Shown here in pieces: positions 43,602-53,647 of a DNA stretch of 64,000 nucleotides. Location: assembly GCA_963783175.1 (NCBI GenBank), contig CAWANG010000015.1, forward strand, positions 62,001-126,000, written 5' to 3'. A program made the translations under genes and the position numbers. Within the stretch, counting starts at the first letter, position 1; each line of letters begins with the position of its first letter. A model generated the notes under the pieces. That model was not told where the DNA came from, searched no databases, and saw only the letters and a program-made list of their open reading frames with translations. This DNA is from Roseiarcus sp963783175 (GTDB lineage Bacteria > Pseudomonadota > Alphaproteobacteria > Rhizobiales > Beijerinckiaceae).

Positions 43602-45242
43602 GCTCCAGCCGGTTCGGCTTGCCGATCTGGAACGCGCTGGCCGCGTTCAGCGGCGATGAGGAATTCGATGCGCGGCGGGGCGATCAGCATCTCCCGGATT
43701 TCATCCTCCAGCACCCGGTCGGCGTTAGTGACCCGCTCGCGCAAATGCATGAGCTCGAGCCACGTCTCGATGAGGTAGGTCTCCTCGTAGCGTCCAAATT
43801 CGCTCGCGTCTTCGAATATTCCCCAGGCGAAAGCGCCGTCGCGCCGACGCTCGAACCCAAGCTCGTCGAGGGCGCGCAGGAACTCCACACGGTCCTTGGG
43901 GTCGATCCGGTATTCGATCTTTACCAGAACTGGCCCGCGATCGTTGTCGATCTCCGCGTGGGTCTGCGGCTTGCCCCAATGCTGAGAGGGTGAAAGATCG
44001 AGCGCCGCGTGCTGCTGCAGCTTCCATCGCCAGGTTAGGGGGATCGCCACGATCGCGCTCCCGGCAGCAAGAAGGAGCGCGGTCGGGAGTCCGGTCTTTG
44101 CCGCGATGTCCCCCCATGCCGCGCTGCTCAGGGTCATCGTCCCGAAGATGACAGTCAGGAAGATCGCGAGGCCTCGGCCGCGCACCCAATCCGGCAGGAC
44201 GTTCTGGGCGGAGGTGTAAAGGCACGTGAGATTGGTGACCCATGCGACGCCGGCGATGACGGAGGCTGAAAGCGCGACCGTGAGATCGTGCGCAAACGCA
44301 AACATCGCGAGCGCGCTCGCGGTCAGGATCGTTGCGAGAGCGACCAGCCGGTCGGGGCCCAGCCGCTCGCGCAACGATCCATGTTTGAGCGAGCCGAGGA
44401 TCGCGCCGAGGCTGATCGCGCTCAGGAGGAGGCCGTAATGCTCTGCGCCCTCTCCGGTCCGTCGCGCGATCAACGGCAACAGGCCCCAATATGCGGCGGT
44501 GAACGGATAGATCGCCATCGTTCGCGCCAGCGTCGCCCACAGCAGGCGGTTGTTGGCGGCATGCCGCAGGCCGGTCCGGAGCGCGCTGCTGAGCCTCTCC
44601 GCGGGAAGCGACGCGGTCTGTCTCGCCGGCGCGCGCCACCAGGTCAGCGCCGCGATCACCCCCAGATTGGCGGCGACGAAAATCCAGAACGGCGCGACCA
44701 GGCCGAATTTCATGATGAGCAGGCCGCCGAGCGCAGGACCAACCGTGCGGCCTAATATTGTAGCCGACGCCGTGCGCGGCAATGGCCCCGGGGATCTCGG
44801 GCTTCGGCACCAGGAGCGGCAGGATCGACAACCAGGCGGGCGTGTTCAGCGACCAGGCGGCGCTGAGGACGAACGTGGTCACGAGCAACAGAACCGGCGA
44901 AGCGAAATCGAGCGAGACCACGGCGGCGAAAACCGCCATCAGCGCGGCGATCGCGTAGGAGACCGCGATGATCATGCGCCGCGGATCGACGATATCGGCG
45001 ATCGCGCCCGCGGGAAGAGTGAACAGGAACATCGGCAGCATCGTCGCCGCGTGCACCAGCGACACCTCGAACGGGTCGACGTCGAGCGTCGTCATCAGCC
45101 AGCCCGACGCCGTGTCGTACATCGCAATGCCGAGGAGAGCGCACGTGCTCGCCGTCCAGACGACCGCGAACGCCGGATGGGCGAAGGCGCCGAGCCAGGG
45201 CGGCGCGCGCGCTGCGGGTTGTTGGGGAACGCGGAAGTCCAT
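43598..45242 (-). CDS. MFS transporter with C-terminal soluble domain (MFS_3/EntS-like), frameshifted
   Basis: Two frames meet at 44753-44758, where one extra base disrupts YNI|GRTVGPALGG; the paralogue at 46620 reads YNVSRAVGPAIGG across this point. The N-terminal half starts MDFRVPQQPA at 45242. The combined protein (about 547 residues) has about 11-12 membrane segments, then a cytosolic tail (VKIEYRIDPKDRVEFLRALDELGFERRRDGAFAWGIFED ... YLIETWLELMHLRERV) that resembles a ferredoxin-like/ABM-type dimeric domain. It probably exports a small molecule. NAD(P)H oxidoreductase is downstream, universal stress protein upstream, on the same strand. Confidence 0.87.
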
Positions 45243-45274
45243 GTCCGAAACCGCTCCTCGCGCCAGACCGGCGC

Positions 45275-46123
45275 CTAATGCGAGACCAAGGTGCAGCGGT
45301 CGGCCTTCAGGAGAAAGTCCCGCGTTACTCCGCCGAACGCCCACTCGCGCAGACGGCTGTGTCCGAAGGCGCCCGCCACAATCAGATCGATGTCGGAGTC
45401 CCGGGCGATCGCGGCGAGATGCGCGGCGTCCGTCCCCTTGATCGGCGAGGCGAGGCAATTCGTCTCGACGCCGTGCCGGGCAAGCCAGTCGCCGACATCC
45501 GCCAGTCGGCGCCGCGCCGTTTCGGTTTCGCGTCCCTCGACAAGTTCGACGACGTCGACCCGCTTGCAACTCTTCAGGATCGGCAGAGCGTCGACGACCG
45601 CGCGCCGCGCCTCGCGCGAATCCTTCCAGCAGACCAGGGCCCGCCGCAATTTCAGGCCGACCGCGCCGGTAGACGCGATGAGAACCGGGCGGCCGGCGCG
45701 CATCAGGAGATCGCTGACGTCGATTTCGGGCGCGGGAGGAAATATCCGCTCCCCCGGTTCGGCGGCGGCGACGATCAAGTCGACTCCACGAGCTTCGCTG
45801 GCGAGATGCTGAGACGGCGGTCCCGCGGTCATCTGCGAGCGCCACTCAAGATCTTCCACCATCGACAAGGCAGATCGGAACTCCGCCTCGAGAGCGCCCG
45901 CACGCTCGCGAAAATTGTCGAGGTCGCGGCTAGGGGGCTCGCTGGGCCCGGTCGTCATGATGGCGGAATGCATCGAGGGTTGCCGCGCGGCGACGCCGAC
46001 GACGGCGGCGGAAAAGAGTCGCGCCATGTCGGCGACGACCGCGAGCAGGTCGGCGTTTGACCGATCCGAACGCATGCAGGCCATCAGAATGGAAATTGTC
46101 GCCAACCAATTCTCCGTGGCCAA
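45275..46123 (-). CDS. universal stress protein (tandem UspA-type)
   Basis: 282 residues made of two Usp-like repeats. The first starts near WLATISILMACMRSDRSNADLLAVV; the second has LKLRRALVCWKDSREARRAVVDALPIL and ends DSDIDLIVAGAFGHSRLREWAFGGVTRDFLLKADRCTLVSH, containing the GxxGHS-x9-GGVT ATP-binding motif in altered form. Such proteins respond to starvation or oxidative stress in the cytoplasm. It is upstream of the frameshifted MFS gene (32 bases) and divergent from a second MFS paralogue, so all may share a regulator. Confidence 0.9.
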   Translation of the reverse strand: MATENWLATISILMACMRSDRSNADLLAVVADMARLFSAAVVGVAARQPSMHSAIMTTGPSEPPSRDLDNFRERAGALEAEFRSALSMVEDLEWRSQMTAGPPSQHLASEARGVDLIVAAAEPGERIFPPAPEIDVSDLLMRAGRPVLIASTGAVGLKLRRALVCWKDSREARRAVVDALPILKSCKRVDVVELVEGRETETARRRLADVGDWLARHGVETNCLASPIKGTDAAHLAAIARDSDIDLIVAGAFGHSRLREWAFGGVTRDFLLKADRCTLVSH

Positions 46124-46619
46124 TTCGCACGCACGCTCGCCGCTTCGACGGGAGCGGGATCACCCAAGTCCAGCGTCCGCTCCCTCCTTTGCGCGAGAAT
46201 TGGCCCGAAATAGCGGCATGATCGTCAATTCCAAAAATCGCCAGGGCGTTCGGGGGCCCGTTGTCCCGGATCGGGCGGACAAACCTGGCGCGCCAGGGGG
46301 AAGTCGCTTTCCGCTGGAGGGCTGGCAAGCCGCCGGTCCCACGCGCCCGACACCTGCGGCCCTCCTCGCAAGCCAACGAAAGCGGTTGTTGTTAAACCCC
46401 GCCACATCGAATCAAGCGCGACCTCCCAGGCAAGTATAGCGATCGCGCTCTGCCCTCGCCAGACTCCGCAGTCAATCAAAAAAGATTGACTGGCGGAAGA
46501 CTCCCTTTGGGTCGGTTCGGTTTCGTGCGGAATGCTGCTGCGCCTTGAAACCGACGCCGTCATTCGCCATCTAAACACGAAGCTCGACGCTTTTTCATCC
46601 TCCGAGTCTCGCTTTTCTG
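46124..46619. other. divergent regulatory region (USP / MFS)
   Basis: About 500 bases between the universal stress gene and the plus-strand MFS gene. The only marked element is the hairpin at 46466-46496. No gene is supported. Confidence 0.5.
46466..46496. promoter_or_regulatory. inverted repeat CAGTCAATC-A6-GATTGACTG
   Basis: A nine-base perfect inverted repeat separated by six A residues, extended by CCG/CGG on both sides with one bulged base. It lies about 125 bases before the MFS start codon. It could be a regulator-binding palindrome or an RNA hairpin; without a T-run it is not an obvious terminator. Confidence 0.6.
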
Positions 46620-48317
46620 GTGGGGTCTTTCTTGTCCAGCGAGTCCAGCGTCAATCCTGACGCGCCCGCAGGCCGGGAATGGCGGCGGGGCGTCTTTGGC
46701 AATCTTGCGTTCACGGTCGTCCTGATTGCGAGTTCGGCGTCAAACGTCGGATTTGCGATGTTCGACACGTCGACGAACTGGCTGATGACCAGTCTCAATC
46801 CCGATCCGAGGATGGTGTCGGCGGTCCAGGTCGCGACCACGCTGCCGATGTTTCTCCTCACCCTGCCTGCCGGCGCGCTGACCGACATCATCGATGCGCG
46901 CAGGCTCTTGATCGGCGCGCAGCTTGCCGTGACCGCGATCTCGATCGTCTTCGCGGCGGTTGTCACCTTGCATCTGGCGACGCCGGCGGTGTTGCTGGCG
47001 ACGACGTTCTGTCTTGGCGCAACCGGCGCGCTCGCGGCCCCCGCATGGCTCGTCATCACGCCGATGCTGGTGTCGAAGCAGGATCTCGACAGCGCCATCG
47101 CCATCAACAATACGAGTTACAACGTTAGTCGCGCGGTCGGCCCGGCCATCGGCGGGTTGGCGATCGCGGCCGTCAGCATCGCCTTGCCGTTCTGGTGTTT
47201 TTGCATTGGTAATCTGGCGGTCGTCCTGGCGCTTTTGTGGTGGCGCGCGCCGCGTCGGGCGAGGGAGTCCCTGCCGGCCGAGCGGCTCTTCAGCGCCGTC
47301 CGCACCGGCCTGCGCTACGCCAGGAACAACCGCGACATCGATTCCACGCTTATCCGCGCCGTCGCTTTTTTCCCGTTCGCGAGCGCCTACTGGGCGCTGC
47401 TGCCTCTAGTCGCCCGCGAGCAGATGCACAACGGGCCGGAGGTCTACGGCATTCTGCTGGGCATGATCGGAGCGGGTTCGATCCTCGGGTCGTTCGCGCT
47501 CAACGGTCTCAAGGCGCGCCTCGGTCCCGACCGGTTGGCGGCGCTCGGGACGATCGGCACGATTCTCGCCTTGGCGCTTTACGGCGCGGCGCGCCACCCC
47601 GCGATTGCGGCTGTCGCGAGCTTGGTCGCGGGCGCGTCATGGATCACGATGATGACGACGCTGTTCGTTTCCGCACAGGTCGCGTTGCCGGAGTGGGTTC
47701 GGGGACGGGGCCTGGCGATTTTTCTGACCGCCTTCTTCGGCGCCATGACTCTCGGCAGCGCAGTCTGGGGCAAGGTCGCGAGCATCGAGGGGCTGTCCGC
47801 TACCCTCGATATCGCCGCCGCGGGCGCGGCGGTCGGGATGATTCTGACGCTACGTTGGCGGTTGCAGGGCGGAGCCGCGCTGGACCTCAGCCCGTCGATG
47901 CACTGGCGCACGCCGGTGTTCGTGCATCCGCTCGAGGACGATCAGGGACCGATCTTGCTGACCGTGGAATATCGGATCGATCCGAAAGACGCCAAGCCGT
48001 TTCTCGCGGTGATCGATGAGATCGGCCTCGAGCGAAAGCGCGACGGCGCCTATGCCTGGGGAGTATTCGAGGATACGCAGCTCAGCGGCCGCATCGTCGA
48101 GACGTTCCTCATTCAGTCGCTGCTCGAACTGAAGCATCTGCGCACGCGGGTGACGATCGCCGACCGCATGATCGAGGACCAGGCGCGTGCGTTCCTGAAG
48201 GAGCCGCCCAAGCTGACATTTCTCGTCGCGCCAAGGCGAAACCGTCACGCCCGGCGGAAAGGACCGGCGCGGCCCGCCCCGCCGGAGCAGGCCGCCGAGC
48301 CGGCGGAAGTCGGGTAG
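46620..48317 (+). CDS. MFS transporter with C-terminal soluble domain (MFS_3/EntS-like)
   Basis: 565 residues from GTG 46620. It is intact and closely related to the frameshifted gene at 43598-45242: shared WLMTSLNPDP, LPMFLLTLPAGALTDIID, YNVSRAVGPAIGG, WRAPRRARESLPAERLFSAVRTGLRYARNN, VRGRGLAIFLTAFFGAMTLGSAVWG and ALDLSPSMHW. The soluble tail LTVEYRIDPKDAKPFLAVIDEIGLERKRDGAYAWGVFEDT is the same domain. It should export a small molecule across the inner membrane. Two such pumps head away from a common stress-gene region; a gene duplication is likely. Confidence 0.9.
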   Translation: MGSFLSSESSVNPDAPAGREWRRGVFGNLAFTVVLIASSASNVGFAMFDTSTNWLMTSLNPDPRMVSAVQVATTLPMFLLTLPAGALTDIIDARRLLIGAQLAVTAISIVFAAVVTLHLATPAVLLATTFCLGATGALAAPAWLVITPMLVSKQDLDSAIAINNTSYNVSRAVGPAIGGLAIAAVSIALPFWCFCIGNLAVVLALLWWRAPRRARESLPAERLFSAVRTGLRYARNNRDIDSTLIRAVAFFPFASAYWALLPLVAREQMHNGPEVYGILLGMIGAGSILGSFALNGLKARLGPDRLAALGTIGTILALALYGAARHPAIAAVASLVAGASWITMMTTLFVSAQVALPEWVRGRGLAIFLTAFFGAMTLGSAVWGKVASIEGLSATLDIAAAGAAVGMILTLRWRLQGGAALDLSPSMHWRTPVFVHPLEDDQGPILLTVEYRIDPKDAKPFLAVIDEIGLERKRDGAYAWGVFEDTQLSGRIVETFLIQSLLELKHLRTRVTIADRMIEDQARAFLKEPPKLTFLVAPRRNRHARRKGPARPAPPEQAAEPAEVG

Positions 48318-48337
48318 GCGGCGCGCGAGTTCCTCGG

Positions 48338-49204
48338 TCAATCGGACGCGGCCGCGCCCGGCTCGGCGGCGCGCTCCGATTGGGCGATCGGGTCCGCCAT
48401 CAGGCGAAGGACCTCGTCTTCGGTCGTCGCGTGGCGGAAGCGGCCGAGCGCGCCGACGCGACTGAACGCTTCGTGCAGATAGGAGCCGGCGGGCGGGCAG
48501 GACCAGAAATCGTAGCCGCTCCACGCGATCGCTTCGCTCCATAGGTGCACGAAGGTCGCGCCGCGAGCGGCCTCCTGGGCCCAATCCCGATAAGCCGGCA
48601 GGAAGAGCTTCCAGAATTGCTCCGGCTCGATCGGATAGCAGACATGCGAATCGAGCGCACGGTCGTAGAGACCGTATTTGGTTAGGACCGGCGTCAGCAG
48701 GAACGGGCCTAGCGCTCCCCATCTTTGGTCGGCGTCGACCGCGGCCTCGGCCGTGGCGACGAGTTCGGCGAGCGCCGGATGCGACGGCGGGAGCCTCAGC
48801 ACCGCGTTGTTGACAAGGCTCGTCCCGACCGCGTCCGCCTGACGGCAGAAGATCGCGCCGTCGCCGCCGAACGCCGTCTTATACAAGCAAAGGATGTCGG
48901 TATCGACCCAGCAATAGCCCTTGTCCCGAATCATGCGGTAACGGAACATGTCCGCGAAGGCTGCGATCGACGGTTTTCCGTTGACGACGAAGCGGCGGGT
49001 GAGCGATTCGTCGGGGCAGATCGCGCTCGCGTTCTCGAGGCGCACGCCGGGCGGCAGGTCGAGGTGCGGATCGTAACTGAAAACCCGCAAGCTCGCGCCG
49101 GCTTGAGGGAACGAGGCGAGGCACGCGTAAGCGAACGGATTGAGCCTCCCATGCCAGAAGGACGCGAATTCGCAGCCGTCGGCGGAGGGGCGGCTCGCAG
49201 TCAT
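48338..49204 (-). CDS. glycosyltransferase with DXD motif (GT32/capsular type)
   Basis: 288 residues. YCWVDTDILCLY carries the metal-binding DXD (DTD), preceded by IAAFADMFRYRMIRDKG, and ASFPQAGASLRVFSYD starts the fold; this is the pattern of OCH1-like and capsular-polysaccharide sugar transferases (GT32-type). It should transfer a sugar from a nucleotide sugar to a glycan in the cytoplasm. The methyltransferase gene follows 34 bases upstream in the same operon direction, and cytochrome c before that. Confidence 0.85.
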   Translation of the reverse strand: MTASRPSADGCEFASFWHGRLNPFAYACLASFPQAGASLRVFSYDPHLDLPPGVRLENASAICPDESLTRRFVVNGKPSIAAFADMFRYRMIRDKGYCWVDTDILCLYKTAFGGDGAIFCRQADAVGTSLVNNAVLRLPPSHPALAELVATAEAAVDADQRWGALGPFLLTPVLTKYGLYDRALDSHVCYPIEPEQFWKLFLPAYRDWAQEAARGATFVHLWSEAIAWSGYDFWSCPPAGSYLHEAFSRVGALGRFRHATTEDEVLRLMADPIAQSERAAEPGAAASD

Positions 49205-49238
49205 GGCCGAAAAGACCTCTCCCGTTGAGCCCAGAGGC

Positions 49239-50060
49239 TCACTCGATCCTGGCTAGCAGGTTCCGCCCAGCCTCTTCCCAGTCGCCGAAAAACGTCTCGG
49301 TCGTCAAATCGCCAAGCGCCACGAACTCACAATAGATGTCGAAGATCCAGCTCGCGTGGACGTCGTCCAGCATCAAATGTCGACCGCGCTGGCCCCTGCC
49401 GATGCGAATGCAATTCAACATGTCGGACTGGCAGACTTCGCTGGTGTGGCCGCCGTCGACGTGAAAGATGTCGAACGTCAGCTCGGCGCGCCGGTTGACC
49501 AGCCACGGCAGGACCTCGCGCGAATCGCCCGTGAACAGGTGCACCCGCCCTGGGAACTCGCCCTTGAGGTAGTCGACGCACTCGGCGGTGTAGGCGTGGG
49601 ACATGATGTCGACGCCGTAATATTCGAGCCTCGGGCTCGTGGACAGCGCGAGCAGCGCGCTGTGGCCGGCGTTGACGCCGACCTCGAGCAGGCGCTCCTT
49701 GAACCTCACGGCTCGCCAGACGTTGCGGCGGGCCGGCGCGAGCTCGGGGGCGGGAGGCTCATCCGCATAGCCTTCATCGCCGTCGCGATAGAAGATATTG
49801 CCCTCGAGAGGTTCGCCGGATTGGCCGACGATGTCGGCGATGCGCCCAAGGCGCGCCTGGAACGCGTCGGCGAAGACCTCGTCGAGCGTGTCGCGGCGAA
49901 TTGAATAGTCGGGAATGTCCGCTGCAGGCAGCGGTTTCCCCGGGATAAGCTTGCGGCCGTTCATGGCTTTGGCGCCCTCGGTGGATTGCTCGCCCGCGGC
50001 GGCAATGACCGCCGGAGCGCCCATCCTATCGCCATAGAATCGAAGCCGCGCCAATGCCAT
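49239..50060 (-). CDS. class I SAM-dependent methyltransferase (Methyltransf_24 type)
   Basis: 273 residues from ATG 50060, which overlaps the upstream cytochrome c stop (TGATG; a GTG three bases earlier and MNGRKLIPGK at 49964 are alternatives). Motif I reads LLEVGVNAGHSALLAL; FDIFHVDGGHTSEVCQSDML is the DGGH motif of Methyltransf_24. It has a C-terminal tryptophan-rich helix (FVALGDLTTETFFGDWEEAGRN). With the glycosyltransferase gene next, a role in decorating a surface glycan is plausible. A relative is at 19225-19974. Confidence 0.86.
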   Translation of the reverse strand: MALARLRFYGDRMGAPAVIAAAGEQSTEGAKAMNGRKLIPGKPLPAADIPDYSIRRDTLDEVFADAFQARLGRIADIVGQSGEPLEGNIFYRDGDEGYADEPPAPELAPARRNVWRAVRFKERLLEVGVNAGHSALLALSTSPRLEYYGVDIMSHAYTAECVDYLKGEFPGRVHLFTGDSREVLPWLVNRRAELTFDIFHVDGGHTSEVCQSDMLNCIRIGRGQRGRHLMLDDVHASWIFDIYCEFVALGDLTTETFFGDWEEAGRNLLARIE

Positions 50061-50371
50061 CACGGGCGCAGGCTGAGAATATAAGCGATCAGATCATTTC
50101 GGTCGCCCGGGCTGAGAATCAAATTGGGCATCGTCGCGTGAGATGTCTGCAGGAATACTTCCAGGGATTCCGCCGTCGTCGAAGGCATCGTCGCGATCGT
50201 CGCAAAGGCGGGCGCGCCGCCGGGCGCATCGAGAGCGCCATGGCACTGCGCGCAATTCAAGGAGGCCAGCCGCTGGCCTGCGTCCGGATCTCCCAATTCC
50301 TGGCCAAAGGTCGATGAAGCGGTCGCCGCGACGAGCAACGCGCTCCAGGCGATGGAGCAAGCAGACATCAA
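50060..50371 (-). CDS. small periplasmic cytochrome c
   Basis: 103 residues. The signal peptide (SIAWSALLVAATASSTFGQ) is followed by one heme motif, LNCAQCHGAL (C40, C43, H44), and a likely axial Met (M81 in SHATMPNLIL). The ending LSPGDRNDLIAYILSLRP is the standard class I cytochrome c C-helix. It is a small soluble electron carrier; its partners cannot be told from its odd neighbours, a methyltransferase and a glycosyltransferase. Confidence 0.9.
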   Translation of the reverse strand: MMSACSIAWSALLVAATASSTFGQELGDPDAGQRLASLNCAQCHGALDAPGGAPAFATIATMPSTTAESLEVFLQTSHATMPNLILSPGDRNDLIAYILSLRP

Positions 50372-50472
50372 CTCCCTCCCTTCAACTCGCCTTTATTTAT
50401 AGCTAGCGAAGCCGGTTTTGGAAGGCGAACGCTTTCGCCGGAGCCGCTGGCGTTGCGGGGGCTCCGGGGCGC

Positions 50473-52309
50473 ATGCCTTTCGCCCGCAAAGCGCCTATGG
50501 AAGAGCCGATGACAATCGAGCCCGCAAACCGCGCCGCTTCCCTTGCCGCGCTTTTGCCGCTTGTCCGCTACGGGCGACGCTATGCCGGGCGGGCGGTGGC
50601 GGCGCTGGCGGCGCTGACGGTCTCCTCCGCGGCGACGTTGGCGGTGCCGTTTGCGCTACGGTCGATGATCGATTTCGGGTTTTCGAAAGACAGCAGCGGC
50701 GCGATCAACGCGTATTTCATGGCCATGGCGGCGGTCGTGGTCGTCATCGCGCTCGCCGCCGCGATCCGCTACTATTTGGTGACGACGCTCGGCGAGCGTG
50801 TGGTCGCCGATCTCCGGCGCGACGTGTTCGCGCACCTGTCGGGCCTCGACGCCTCATTCTACGACAGCGCGAGGACCGGCGAACTGGTGTCGCGCCTCAC
50901 CGCCGACACGACCCAGATCAAGGCGGCGTTCGGCTCCTCCGCGTCGATCGCGCTCCGTAATCTCTTCATGTTCGTCGGCGCGACGGCGCTCATGGTCTAC
51001 ACGAGCCCTAAGCTCTCGGCGTTGGTTCTCATCGCCATTCCGGTCATCGCCGCGCCGCTCATCGCCTCCGGACGGGTCGTGCGCCGTCGCTCGCGGCGGG
51101 CCCAGGACACGCTCGCCGAAGCGACCGCTTTCGCTTCGGAGAGTTCTCAGCGGGGTGCGCGCCATGCAGGCCTTCGGCGCCGAAGGCGCGAGTCAGGCGC
51201 GCTTCGCCGACGAAGTCGAGAGCGCCTATCGCGCCGCGCGCGACGCCGCGGCTACGCGCTCACTTCTGATCGCGGTCGCGGTGTCGCTCGCCTTCTGCAG
51301 CGTGGTGTTCGTTCTCTGGCTCGGCGCGCGCGACGTGCTGGCGGGGCGCATGACCGGCGGCCTGCTCTCGCAGTTCGTCCTGTTCGCCGTGCTCGCCGCG
51401 ACCTCGCTCGGCGAACTGTCGCAGGTGTGGAACGAAGTCGCCTCGGCGGCGGGTTCGGCGGGGCGGATCGCCGAGCTGCTTACTGTGAAGCCGCGGATCG
51501 TTGCGCCGCCGAGGCCGGTCGCGATGCCAATTCCCGCGCGCGGCTCGATCGAATTCCGCCATGTCGGCTTTGCTTATCCAGGCTCGCCGGACGCGCGGGT
51601 CATCGACGATCTCAGTTTCTCGATCGCGCCCGGCGAACGGGTCGCCATCGTCGGCGCCTCGGGGGCTGGCAAGTCGACGGTGTTCCAACTCATCATGCGT
51701 TTTTACGATTGCGACGCCGGCCAGATCCTCATCGACGGCGTCGACGTCAGGACGGCCGATCCGAAGGACCTGCGTGGACGAATCGCGCCGGTTCCGCAGG
51801 AAGTCTCGATCTTCGGCGCGACGGTCGCCGAGAACGTCGCCTATGGGCGGGCCGGGGTCAGCGAGTTCGCGATCGAAGAGGCGGCGCGGCGCGCCGCGGC
51901 GGACGGATTCATTCGCGAGCTCCCCATGGGCTATGCGACCAAGCTTGGCGAGCGCGGCGTGACGCTCAGCGGCGGCCAGCGGCAGCGGCTGGCGATCGCG
52001 CGCGCGATTCTCAAGGACGCGCCGGTGCTTTTGCTCGACGAGGCGACCTCGGCCCTCGACGCCGAGAACGAGGCGCAGGTGCAGCGCGCGCTCGACGACG
52101 TGATGACGGGGCGCACGACGCTGGTTATCGCCCATCGGCTGGCGACTGTCCTCAAGGCCGACCGCATCCTGGTGATGGAGGCGGGCCGCATCGTCGAAGA
52201 GGGCGATCACGCGTCGCTGATCGCGCGGGGGGGCGTCTATGCGCGCCTGGCGCGGCTGCAGTTCGAATCCGGCGCGGCCGCGCTCAGCGAAGCGAACGGG
52301 ATCAGGTAG
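50473..52309 (+). CDS. MsbA-type ABC exporter (fused membrane and ATPase domains), frameshifted
   Basis: The membrane domain starts at ATG 50473 (MEEPMTIEPA at 50497 is an alternative) and runs to EATAFASES; the frame then shifts by one extra base at about 51143-51146 and continues LSGVRAMQAFGAEGASQARF. Joined, it gives about 611 residues: six TM helices, then an ATPase domain with Walker A IVGASGAGKST, Q-loop VPQEVSIF, signature TLSGGQRQRLAIAR, Walker B VLLLDEATSALD and switch His in IAHRLATV. It works as a homodimer exporting lipids or hydrophobic compounds. Confidence 0.9.
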
Positions 52310-52341
52310 CTGACCGCGAGCACTGTTTGCAACCCGCCGAC

Positions 52342-52421
52342 TTGTCATACCCGCGAAAGCGGGTATCCGGACTTGCGGCCGAGGCTGCTGCCTTGGATTC
52401 CCGCCGTTCGTGGGAATGACA
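52342..52421. repeat. REP/RPE-like palindromic element
   Basis: TGTCATACCCGCGAAAGCGGGTATCC at the left and GGATTCCCGCC...GGGAATGACAGG at the right form a nested palindrome of about 80 bases. The inner left hairpin is CCCGC-GAAA-GCGGG. The TGTCAT(T/A)CCCGCGAAAGCGGGAATCC theme is the dispersed palindromic repeat common in alpha- and other proteobacterial genomes. Confidence 0.8.
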
Positions 52422-52570
52422 GGCTTCCCTTGGCTGAGCTTGACTTTTGAGGTCGATCATCGTTGCATTTCGGCTATGAATTTCGCCGCGATTGACTTAA
52501 GTCCCGCGTGCGATCTCGTCGCAGACGCCGTATGGTGTCGAAGTGACGGCGTCAAATCAGGTGGAGCAGG

Positions 52571-53518
52571 GTGACGGTTCGGTCGGCAGCAGTTGCGCGC
52601 AGAGGCGGCCGCGCCGAGCCGCGTCCGCGGTGGCGGGGCGGAGTCGTCGACCACCTTGTCCTCTTGAAGCCGCGGGTGATGTCGCTCGTCGTTTTCACCG
52701 GCGCGGTCGGCTTTGCGCTCGCGCCGGCGCCCTTCGACTGGCTGAAGTTCGTAGGCGCGATGTCGGCGATCGCCGTGGGAGCCGGCGCCTGCGGAGCGCT
52801 CAACATGTGGTGGGACGCCGACATCGACGCCAATATGGCGCGAACCGCAATGCGCCCCATTCCCCGCGGCGCGGTGCCCCCGCTCGAGGCGCTGGCGATC
52901 GGCGTTCTGCTCTCGGTCGTATCGGTCGCGGCGCTGGCGGTGAAGGTGAATGGACTGTCGGCCGCGCTGCTCGCGCTCACCATCGCCATTTATGTTCCCC
53001 TCTATACGATGGTGCTCAAACGCTGGACGCCGCTCAACATCGTGATCGGCGGTGCCGCCGGTGCCCTTCCGCCAGTCATCGGCTGGGCCGCGGCGACCAA
53101 CAGCCTGTCGGCGGGCCCGATCGCGATGTTCCTCATCACCTTCTTGTGGACGCCGCCGCACTTCTGGGCGCTCGCGCTCTGCCGGAGCGGCGATTACGAG
53201 CGGGTCGGCGTGCCGATGCTGCCGAATGTCGTCGGCCACGCTGCGACCTGCCGCCAGATCGTTGTCTATTCGGCGCTGCTCGTCCCGGCCTCGCTCGGCC
53301 CGCTCATCATTCCGGGCGTCGGCCTCCTCTATGGCGCGACCGCCGCCGCCGCCGACGCTGTGCTCATTTGGCGCGCGCTCGCGCTTTACCGACTGCGCGA
53401 GGCTGAGGAATCGGCGCGGCGCAAGGCGGCGATGGCCCTGTTCGGGTTCTCGATCCTGTATCTGTTCGTCCTGTTCGCGGCGATGCTCGCGGAGGCGATG
53501 CTGCGGGCGCGGGCTTGA
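52571..53518 (+). CDS. ctaB: heme O synthase (protoheme IX farnesyltransferase)
   Basis: 315 residues from GTG 52571, with nine or so membrane segments. The UbiA-family first Asp motif NMWWDADIDANMART and the allylic-substrate region are in place; PIPRGAVPPLEALAIG and the second loop DYERVGVPMLPNVVG are also typical of CtaB/CyoE. It attaches a farnesyl group to protoheme IX, giving heme O for terminal oxidases, in the inner membrane. It is the first gene of a run with a 39-residue protein, a DUF420 protein and a heme-copper-oxidase-like protein, on the same strand with spacing of 2, 7 and 46 bases. Confidence 0.95.
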   Translation: MTVRSAAVARRGGRAEPRPRWRGGVVDHLVLLKPRVMSLVVFTGAVGFALAPAPFDWLKFVGAMSAIAVGAGACGALNMWWDADIDANMARTAMRPIPRGAVPPLEALAIGVLLSVVSVAALAVKVNGLSAALLALTIAIYVPLYTMVLKRWTPLNIVIGGAAGALPPVIGWAAATNSLSAGPIAMFLITFLWTPPHFWALALCRSGDYERVGVPMLPNVVGHAATCRQIVVYSALLVPASLGPLIIPGVGLLYGATAAAADAVLIWRALALYRLREAEESARRKAAMALFGFSILYLFVLFAAMLAEAMLRARA

Positions 53519-53520
53519 GC

Positions 53521-53640
53521 ATGCCGTCGGTGAATCCGAACCAGAGGCGGCGCAACTTGATCGTGCTCGTCCTTCTCGCCGCGCTGGCCGCAGGCCTTTA
53601 TGTCAGCGTCGTGGTCAAGATCGCGGGCCACGGGTTTTGA
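53521..53640 (+). CDS. 39-residue single-TM protein downstream of ctaB (CoxF-like)
   Basis: ATG 53521 starts two bases after the ctaB stop and runs to TGA at 53640, reading MPSVNPNQRRRNLIVLVLLAALAAGLYVSVVVKIAGHGF-type sequence with a short basic N-terminus and one hydrophobic helix. Small proteins with this layout occur in the cox operons of alphaproteobacteria (CoxF-like), beside ctaB or ctaG. Its tight fit and basic-then-hydrophobic pattern make it a credible gene despite its size. Confidence 0.7.
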   Translation: MPSVNPNQRRRNLIVLVLLAALAAGLYVSVVVKIAGHGF

Positions 53641-53647
53641 CGCCGTC

